Positions 16,858-20,437 of a DNA stretch of 26,918 nt are shown piece after piece. The stretch is from a virus: the IMG/VR virus record IMGVR_UViG_3300021961_008129, positions 1-26,918 of that record. One strand, 5' to 3'. Both the position numbers and the translations under genes were made by a program. Below the pieces are notes generated by a model that worked only from the letters and a program-made list of their open reading frames with translations, ran no database searches and was not told the DNA's origin. Position 1 is the stretch's first letter. Every line of letters starts with the position of its first letter.

Positions 16858-16883
16858 CATGATCCCAAAGAGAATGCTAAGAT
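16854..16883 (+). promoter_or_regulatory. Predicted host-type (sigma70-like) promoter
   Basis: A perfect TTGACA (16854-16859), an 18-base spacer and TAAGAT (16878-16883) lie just at the end of the sugar cluster and upstream of the outer-membrane-like gene at 17001. The -35 box overlaps the stop codon of the GT25 gene. Predicted start is near 16890, giving a leader of about 110 bases. Confidence 0.6.
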
Positions 16884-16888
16884 AAATA
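16881..16888 (+). promoter_or_regulatory. T4-like late promoter motif (GATAAATA)
   Basis: GATAAATA matches the NATAAATA late motif of T4-like cyanophages. It overlaps the -10 box of the sigma70-like promoter, so both would start transcription at almost the same base, perhaps allowing use early and late in infection. Confidence 0.55.
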
Positions 16889-16911
16889 CGTAAGCGTGAC
16901 GAAGCCCCAAC

Positions 16912-16980
16912 TACTCGCTGAGTAACGTGAAGCAAACGGAGTTTGTCGAAACTCCTTACATCCGCAGGTATAACTCTGCG
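16912..16980 (+). promoter_or_regulatory. Structured 5' leader with three hairpins
   Basis: Three consecutive perfect inverted repeats lie between the promoter and the start codon at 17001. Hairpin 1: TACTC/GAGTA, 16912-16924, 3-base loop. Hairpin 2: GGAGTTT/AAACTCC, 16938-16955, 4-base loop GTCG. Hairpin 3: CGCAG/CTGCG, 16963-16980, 8-base loop. No U-tract follows, so they are not terminators. The ribosome site AGAGGT (16989-16994) lies just after hairpin 3. They may stabilise the mRNA or control translation. Confidence 0.55.
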
Positions 16981-17000
16981 AGAAACTTAGAGGTACAATT

Positions 17001-17360
17001 ATGTTTAAATCCGCAATCGCAGCTGTTGCTGCTGCTCCTTTCCTTGCCACCGCTGCGTTCGCTGGCCCTTATGTTAACGTCGAGGCTAATGCTGGTCTGA
17101 CTGGTTCTGACTACATCGGCACTCTGACCGAAGCACATATCGGTTACGAAGGCGCTCTGAGCGACACCGTTTCTGGTTACATCCAAGCAGGTCCTGCTCT
17201 GGCTACTCCTGAGTCTGGTGACACCAGTGTTGACGTTTCTGGTAAGGTTGGCGCTTCTGTTGCCGCTACCGAGAACCTGAGCGTTTATGGTGAGTATTGG
17301 TTCTTGACTGGTGACGAACTCACCAGCAACATCAAGGCTGGTGTGAAGTACACCTTCTGA
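17001..17360 (+). CDS. Small secreted outer-membrane-like protein (porin-like)
   Basis: A 119-residue protein with a clear signal peptide (Lys at position 3, Ala-rich core, likely cleavage after AFA at residue 21). The mature part alternates polar and hydrophobic residues in short strands and ends in KAGVKYTF, the terminal Phe typical of outer-membrane beta-barrels recognised by the Bam machinery. At about 98 mature residues it is short for a full barrel and might oligomerise. Codon use differs clearly from the neighbours: many CTG, GGT, GTT, ACC and AAC codons and higher GC, suggesting very high expression or a different origin. It stands alone between its own promoter and terminator. Exact role unknown. 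Confidence 0.75.
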   Translation: MFKSAIAAVAAAPFLATAAFAGPYVNVEANAGLTGSDYIGTLTEAHIGYEGALSDTVSGYIQAGPALATPESGDTSVDVSGKVGASVAATENLSVYGEYWFLTGDELTSNIKAGVKYTF

Positions 17361-17398
17361 TTTGTAAGTATTAATACTTAATCAAGTCAGGACTTTCT

Positions 17399-17428
17399 AA
17401 CAAGGGTGGGTTTCCACCCTTGTTTTTT
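17399..17428 (+). terminator. Rho-independent terminator
   Basis: An 11-bp perfect stem (17399-17409 with 17414-17424), a GTTT loop and a run of T residues. Ends the outer-membrane-like gene's transcript. Confidence 0.9.
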
Positions 17429-17448
17429 CTTTAGGTTTCCTATATAAT
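17420..17448 (+). promoter_or_regulatory. Predicted promoter for the hli operon
   Basis: TTGTTT (17420-17425), 17-base spacer, then a perfect TATAAT (17443-17448). The -35 box is built from the distal arm and T-tract of the preceding terminator. Start would be near 17455, about 20 bases before the hli ATG. Confidence 0.6.
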
Positions 17449-17475
17449 TGTGTAACAGTTCTTTACAAAGGAATT

Positions 17476-17685
17476 ATGACTGTAACTAAAAATGAATTTG
17501 GACAAATGAATATGTTTGCCAAAGAACCTTCCATGTATATGACTAAGGAAGATCTTGAGCGTTATGGTATTGAACCTTATGCTGAGAAAGCAGAAAAAAT
17601 GAATGGTCGTTGGGCAATGCTTGGTATTGTCGCTGGCGCGATCTCTTATGCACTGACAGGCAATCTCTTCTTTGGTGTTGTCTGA
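17476..17685 (+). CDS. hli: High-light-inducible protein (Hli)
   Basis: A 69-residue Hli/small Cab-like protein. The chlorophyll-binding helix signature EKMNGRWAMLG is at residues 40-50 and is followed by a hydrophobic helix ending TGNLFFGVV. Residues 1-35 are a soluble extension. Hli proteins bind chlorophyll and carotenoid and protect photosystems under stress; cyanophages carry them to keep host photosynthesis running during infection. Ribosome site AAAGGA precedes the ATG. First gene of a tightly overlapping set of four small genes, with a TGATG junction to the next. Confidence 0.95.
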   Translation: MTVTKNEFGQMNMFAKEPSMYMTKEDLERYGIEPYAEKAEKMNGRWAMLGIVAGAISYALTGNLFFGVV

Positions 17686-17771
17686 TGAGCGAAGTTATTT
17701 GGACAGTGACCACGGTTGCATTTTTTGTGATTCTGGGTTATGCTGTTGAACAACTCTCGGAAACTTATTAA
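17685..17771 (+). CDS. 28-residue single-membrane-span microprotein
   Basis: A 28-codon gene with a TGATG junction from hli and a TAATG junction to the next gene, so it fits the coupled operon exactly. The product starts MSEVIWTVTTVAFFVILGY and is one hydrophobic helix with a short polar tail (AVEQLSETY). Size and topology recall the tiny single-helix subunits of photosystems and cytochrome b6f, but I recognise no specific one. Location between two hli genes suggests a thylakoid role; this is inference. Confidence 0.65.
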   Translation: MSEVIWTVTTVAFFVILGYAVEQLSETY

Positions 17772-18049
17772 TGAGCACTGGTGGTATGTTGGGGCAGTTT
17801 GCTATTGCCCTTGAAAAACTTGGATGGGACGCTAATGATGATATCTCAGTTGAGATTGGGGGAGTTGCTGTAACAGGAACTGCTACTAACCCAAACAGCA
17901 ATCCAAAGTGGTCTAAACCTTTTGGAACCGTGACTTATCAGAACGATGCTTTTATTGTTATTAAAAACAAAAGTCGTTCACCAAAACAAACATCTAATCC
18001 CAATCCTGAACTTAAACAAAAACACCCTTATCAAGGAGAAAACAAATGA
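17771..18049 (+). CDS. Conserved-looking hypothetical protein in the hli operon
   Basis: A 92-residue soluble protein of unknown function. The N-terminal 60 residues (GGMLGQFAIALEKLGWDANDDISVEIGG then a short strand-rich part, KPFGTVTYQNDAFIVIKN) look folded; the last 28 residues are rich in Lys, Pro, Asn and Gln and probably disordered. No Cys, no membrane span. It begins on the TAATG junction with the microprotein and ends with an ATGA overlap with the second hli, so it is translated with them. Confidence 0.7.
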   Translation: MSTGGMLGQFAIALEKLGWDANDDISVEIGGVAVTGTATNPNSNPKWSKPFGTVTYQNDAFIVIKNKSRSPKQTSNPNPELKQKHPYQGENK

Positions 18050-18153
18050 ACGAAAGAGCAGAACGTATTAATGGTTGGGCAGCAATGATCGGTATTGTTG
18101 CTGCAATGGGTAGCTATGCTGCCACTGGTCAGATTATTCCTGGTATCTGGTGA
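18046..18153 (+). CDS. hli: Minimal high-light-inducible protein (Hli, 35 residues)
   Basis: A 35-residue Hli containing little more than the chlorophyll-binding helix: ERINGWAAMIG at residues 6-16 matches the E-x-x-N-G-x-x-A-M-x-G signature, and the helix ends TGQIIPGIW. The usual Arg after the NG is replaced by Trp (NGWAAM rather than NGRWAM). It starts by an ATGA overlap with the previous gene after an AAGGAGAA ribosome site. Too short for usual gene-calling length cut-offs. Confidence 0.88.
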   Translation: MNERAERINGWAAMIGIVAAMGSYAATGQIIPGIW

Positions 18154-18164
18154 TTGAGGTTAAA

Positions 18165-18740
18165 ATGAGACTTGAAAAATTTAGAATCCCCATTGTTGAT
18201 TTTATTTTTAGGGAAGAAGGAGAATTTGTAACAAAATCTAGTCTAGATCTTTTTGCTGGAAAAAGAGTGGTTCTCTTTTCTCTTCCTGGTGCATTCACTC
18301 CTACTTGCTCTGCATATCAACTCCCTGGATTTGAAGAGCAATATGATCAGATTACTTCAAACGGAGTTGATGAAGTATATTGCATTTCAGTTAATGATGC
18401 TTTCGTAATGAATGCATGGGGTAAAGATCAAAATATTGAAAAGGTAAAACTCATTCCTGATGGTAATGCATATTTTACTCGTTCAATGGGCCAATTAGTC
18501 TCTAAATCAAACATTGGTTTTGGTGAACGTTCTTGGCGATACGCTGCCGTTATTGATGATGGTATTATTGAAAAACTCTTCATTGAAAAAATGAAGATGG
18601 ATAATTCATCACAAGATCCTTATGAAGAAACTACTCCAGAAAAGGTTCTTGGATATCTGCAGAGTCTAGATCAGGAAGAACTTATTGCTATTCGGGAAAA
18701 ACGAGAAGCAATGCCTGAAGAAAAACTGTATAGAGTTTGA
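18165..18740 (+). CDS. Peroxiredoxin (Prx5/redoxin type)
   Basis: A 191-residue thioredoxin-fold peroxidase. PGAFTPTC at 41-48 is the peroxiredoxin 5 signature with peroxidatic Cys48; VNDAFVMNAWGKD (76-88) is equally typical. The only other Cys is C73 in strand VYCISV, so no clear resolving Cys exists and a 1-Cys mechanism, reduced by glutaredoxin or another thiol, is likely. A charged C-terminal extension of about 35 residues follows the domain. Start at ATG 18165 with GAGG at 18156-18159; a GTG at 18150 overlaps the hli stop. Likely detoxifies peroxide in infected, illuminated host cells. Closed by a terminator. Confidence 0.9.
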   Translation: MRLEKFRIPIVDFIFREEGEFVTKSSLDLFAGKRVVLFSLPGAFTPTCSAYQLPGFEEQYDQITSNGVDEVYCISVNDAFVMNAWGKDQNIEKVKLIPDGNAYFTRSMGQLVSKSNIGFGERSWRYAAVIDDGIIEKLFIEKMKMDNSSQDPYEETTPEKVLGYLQSLDQEELIAIREKREAMPEEKLYRV

Positions 18741-18743
18741 TTT

Positions 18744-18771
18744 AAAAGCACCTTAAAGGGGTGCTTTTTTT
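18744..18771 (+). terminator. Rho-independent terminator
   Basis: A 9-bp stem (18744-18752 with 18760-18768), 7-base loop and T-run. Ends the hli-peroxiredoxin operon; its T-run runs directly into the next late-promoter motif. Confidence 0.85.
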
Positions 18772-18778
18772 ATAAATA
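18771..18778 (+). promoter_or_regulatory. T4-like late promoter (TATAAATA)
   Basis: A perfect TATAAATA, the consensus T4-type late promoter, 23 bases before the ATG of the C39-like peptidase gene. Suggests the wall-degrading genes downstream are late genes. Confidence 0.7.
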
Positions 18779-18801
18779 CTGTGTGTTTTAAGTAATATCC
18801 A

Positions 18802-19473
18802 ATGACCTTAGATCTTCATAACTTTTTTAAGTATTATGATGATAAGAACGCCGACCATGTAGCGGCAGTTCAGTGGTTGGAGGATAATCTTCCTGCAGAG
18901 TTTATGGATGACTCTGAAACAGAATGGGTTGGTATTTTCAGAACCAAACCACCTACACCTGCAGTTCTAGATGTTCCCTATTTCAATCAAGTAGACAACT
19001 ACAGAGATGCACATAGAACTTGCAACTCTTCATCTTGTGCTATGTGCTTGGCATTCCTCAAGCCAGGAAGTATCAAAGGCGATGATGAATATGTCAAAAA
19101 AGTATTTGCGATTGGTGATACAACCGACCACGCAGTTCAGACAAAAGTTCTTGCTGGGTATGGTGTAAAGTCACACTTCAGTTACAACCTATCGTTTGCT
19201 GATATTGACAAGAGCCTTGATAGAGGCAAACCAGTTGTGATTGGTATTCTTCATAGAGGATCTTTAACAAATCCAACTGGAGGACACATGTGTGTAGTTA
19301 TTGGTAAGACTCCTGACGGTAAGGGGTATTATGTAAATGATCCTTATGGATCATTGAATGATAATTATAGTGGTCCTGTTACCAATGGTAAAAAAACTAT
19401 CTATACCAAAGCGGTTCTTAAGCACCGTTGGTGTCCAGGAGGTAATGATGGGTGGGGAAGGATCTTCGACTAA
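18802..19473 (+). CDS. C39-like cysteine peptidase with N-terminal LHNFF module
   Basis: A 223-residue protein. Residues 5-47 (LHNFFKYYDD...QWLEDNLP...WVGIFR) form a module repeated in the gene at 19581. Residues 55-220 are a papain-like Peptidase_C39_2 domain: VPYFNQ at 58-63 gives the oxyanion Gln, catalytic Cys79 in CNSSSCAMCLAF, His162 in GGHMCVVIG and Asp180 in VNDPYG. Such phage enzymes cleave peptide links, often in cell wall or as virion-associated proteases. No signal peptide. The ATG at 18802 has no good ribosome site, unlike the next two genes. Its end overlaps a 48-codon ORF. Role in entry or lysis is inferred from the neighbouring lysozyme and the shared module. Confidence 0.82.
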   Translation: MTLDLHNFFKYYDDKNADHVAAVQWLEDNLPAEFMDDSETEWVGIFRTKPPTPAVLDVPYFNQVDNYRDAHRTCNSSSCAMCLAFLKPGSIKGDDEYVKKVFAIGDTTDHAVQTKVLAGYGVKSHFSYNLSFADIDKSLDRGKPVVIGILHRGSLTNPTGGHMCVVIGKTPDGKGYYVNDPYGSLNDNYSGPVTNGKKTIYTKAVLKHRWCPGGNDGWGRIFD

Positions 19474-19594
19474 TTTCAAACGTAAGATATTGCAGTTAGT
19501 AAAAAAATTAACTGACGAAGGTAGACACAAAGAAGCATCAGAACTTTTTAAAATTTATTTTCCAGATATAGGAGGACCAGATGGCAAGAATTGA
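19448..19594 (+). CDS. Small helical protein of 48 residues
   Basis: A short ORF starting in the end of the peptidase gene (26-base overlap) and running 14 bases into the next gene. The ATG at 19448 is 5 bases after a strong AGGAGG ribosome site (19437-19442), which argues for real translation. The product (NFKRKILQLVKKLTDEGRHKEASELFKIYF and a GGPDGKN tail) is predicted to be two amphipathic, Lys-rich helices without membrane span. No family recognised. A second possibility is that it is only spacing sequence that keeps the next gene coupled. Confidence 0.6.
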   Translation: MGGEGSSTNFKRKILQLVKKLTDEGRHKEASELFKIYFPDIGGPDGKN

Positions 19595-19799
19595 TTTGCA
19601 CAACTTTTTTAATTATTATGATGAGAAAAACCCCAACCATGTGAAGGCAGTTCAGTGGTTAGAAGATAATCTCCCAGTTAAATTCCTTGAGGACAATGTT
19701 GACTGGGCTGAGATCTATAGGGGTAAGAAAGGTGGATCAGCACCTGCCGCCTCTGCAGGTGATGTGTGCCCTCACTGTGGCAAACCTCTGGGAAAGTAG
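19581..19799 (+). CDS. LHNFF-module protein with CPHC knuckle (zero-frame product before frameshift)
   Basis: A 72-residue protein. Residues 6-47 repeat the LHNFF module of the C39-like peptidase with roughly 60 percent identity. A Ala/Ser/Pro linker (GGSAPAASAGD, 51-61) leads to CPHCGKPLGK (63-72), half of a zinc ribbon or knuckle. The TAG stop at 19797-19799 comes directly after a GGGAAAG slippery heptamer whose codon phase (G GGA AAG) suits a -1 shift; the shifted frame continues without a stop into the lysozyme, giving a predicted 239-residue fusion. AGGAGG lies upstream of the ATG. Without shifting, this would be a free module and knuckle of unknown role. Confidence 0.8.
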   Translation: MARIDLHNFFNYYDEKNPNHVKAVQWLEDNLPVKFLEDNVDWAEIYRGKKGGSAPAASAGDVCPHCGKPLGK

Positions 19800-19828
19800 A
19801 GAGCGGCAGTGGTGCTCCTGCTGCCGCT
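19790..19828 (+). promoter_or_regulatory. Predicted programmed -1 ribosomal frameshift signal
   Basis: Slippery heptamer GGGAAAG (19790-19796) read in zero frame as G-GGA-AAG, followed at once by the zero-frame stop TAG. Five bases after the heptamer a perfect GC-rich hairpin begins: AGCGGCAG (19802-19809) pairs with CTGCCGCT (19821-19828), 11-base loop. Heptamer, phase, spacer and stem all fit the standard -1 frameshift layout; GGGAAAG is also the heptamer used by phage lambda G/GT. Confidence 0.75.
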
Positions 19829-20299
19829 TCTGGTGAAGTCCCTATGATGGGTATTAAGCTCATCAAAGAGTTTGAAGGATGCCACTTGAGTGCCTATCCA
19901 GATCCTCTGTCAGGTAACCTACCAATCACTATTGGTTGGGGTTCTACCCGTAAGAAGGATGGATCGCCATTCAAGATGGGTGATAAGATTACCCAGGCAG
20001 AGGCAGACGAACTACTGATTAGTCAGTGCAAGAATCAATTTATTCCAGCACTTGCAAAAATCCCACATTGGAATGAAATGTCAGATGGAAAAAGAGGCGC
20101 TTTGCTCAGCTTTGCTTATAATCTTGGTGCCGGTTTTTACGGTGGTGATAACTTTAATACTATTACTAAACGCCTGAAGAATAAGGAGTGGGACCAAGTG
20201 CCCGATGCACTTTATCTCTACAGAAATCCTGGTTCTAATGTTGAGGCAGGACTTGCTCGTAGAAGAAAAGCAGAAGGAGAAGCCTGGAAGAAGGGTTAA
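19796..20299 (+). CDS. T4-type lysozyme (GH24), -1 frame part of predicted fusion
   Basis: Muramidase that cleaves the N-acetylmuramic acid to N-acetylglucosamine bonds of peptidoglycan. Counting from the ATG at 19844, the catalytic residues are E11 (IKEFEG), D20 (SAYPDP) and T29 (ITIGWGST), nearly the T4 lysozyme numbering (E11, D20, T26). LLSFAYNLGAG and LARRRKAEGEAWKKG are the family's middle and C-terminal blocks. The coordinates given start at the first codon after the frameshift site; 167 residues would be added to the 72 of the upstream frame, joined by a second linker (SGSGAPAAASGE). Alternatively a free 151-residue lysozyme could start at 19844 using GGTGA at 19832-19836. Both forms may be made. 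Confidence 0.92.
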   Translation, partial: VESGSGAPAAASGEVPMMGIKLIKEFEGCHLSAYPDPLSGNLPITIGWGSTRKKDGSPFKMGDKITQAEADELLISQCKNQFIPALAKIPHWNEMSDGKRGALLSFAYNLGAGFYGGDNFNTITKRLKNKEWDQVPDALYLYRNPGSNVEAGLARRRKAEGEAWKKG

Positions 20300-20307
20300 A
20301 ATAAATA
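20300..20307 (+). promoter_or_regulatory. T4-like late promoter motif (AATAAATA)
   Basis: AATAAATA directly after the lysozyme stop, 130 bases upstream of the large secreted protein gene at 20438. Fits the NATAAATA pattern. The rest of the 138-base gap holds one hairpin and an AGAGGA ribosome site. Confidence 0.5.
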
Positions 20308-20355
20308 CACATAGAGATGATCTTTGATCTTAACTGGTCTGGATTAACATAAAAT

Positions 20356-20372
20356 AAAGTCCTCTGGACTTT
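20356..20372 (+). promoter_or_regulatory. Hairpin in the leader of the large secreted-protein gene
   Basis: AAAGTCC (20356-20362) pairs perfectly with GGACTTT (20366-20372) around a TCT loop. No T-run follows, so a terminator is unlikely. It would lie in the 5' leader if transcription starts at the AATAAATA motif; an RNA stability or processing role is possible. Confidence 0.4.
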
Positions 20373-20437
20373 GCGATTACTTTACTTTTCATACTTCGGT
20401 TTGTTTTGTTTAGTCACACAAAGTACAGAGGATTTTT

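Noticed and set aside
16858-17000. tRNA or known small RNA in the gap before the outer-membrane-like gene
   Set aside because: Three separate hairpins are present but no cloverleaf, T-loop motif or CCA-type end can be drawn.
19445-19594. Tail of the C39 peptidase continued by a +1 frameshift into the 48-codon ORF
   Set aside because: No slippery site near the peptidase stop, and the ORF has its own AGGAGG with an ATG at the right spacing, so an independent start is simpler.
20356-20372. Hairpin after the lysozyme gene as a terminator
   Set aside because: Perfect 7-bp stem but followed by GCGATTAC rather than a T-run, and it lies after the late-promoter motif, so it is listed only as a leader hairpin.
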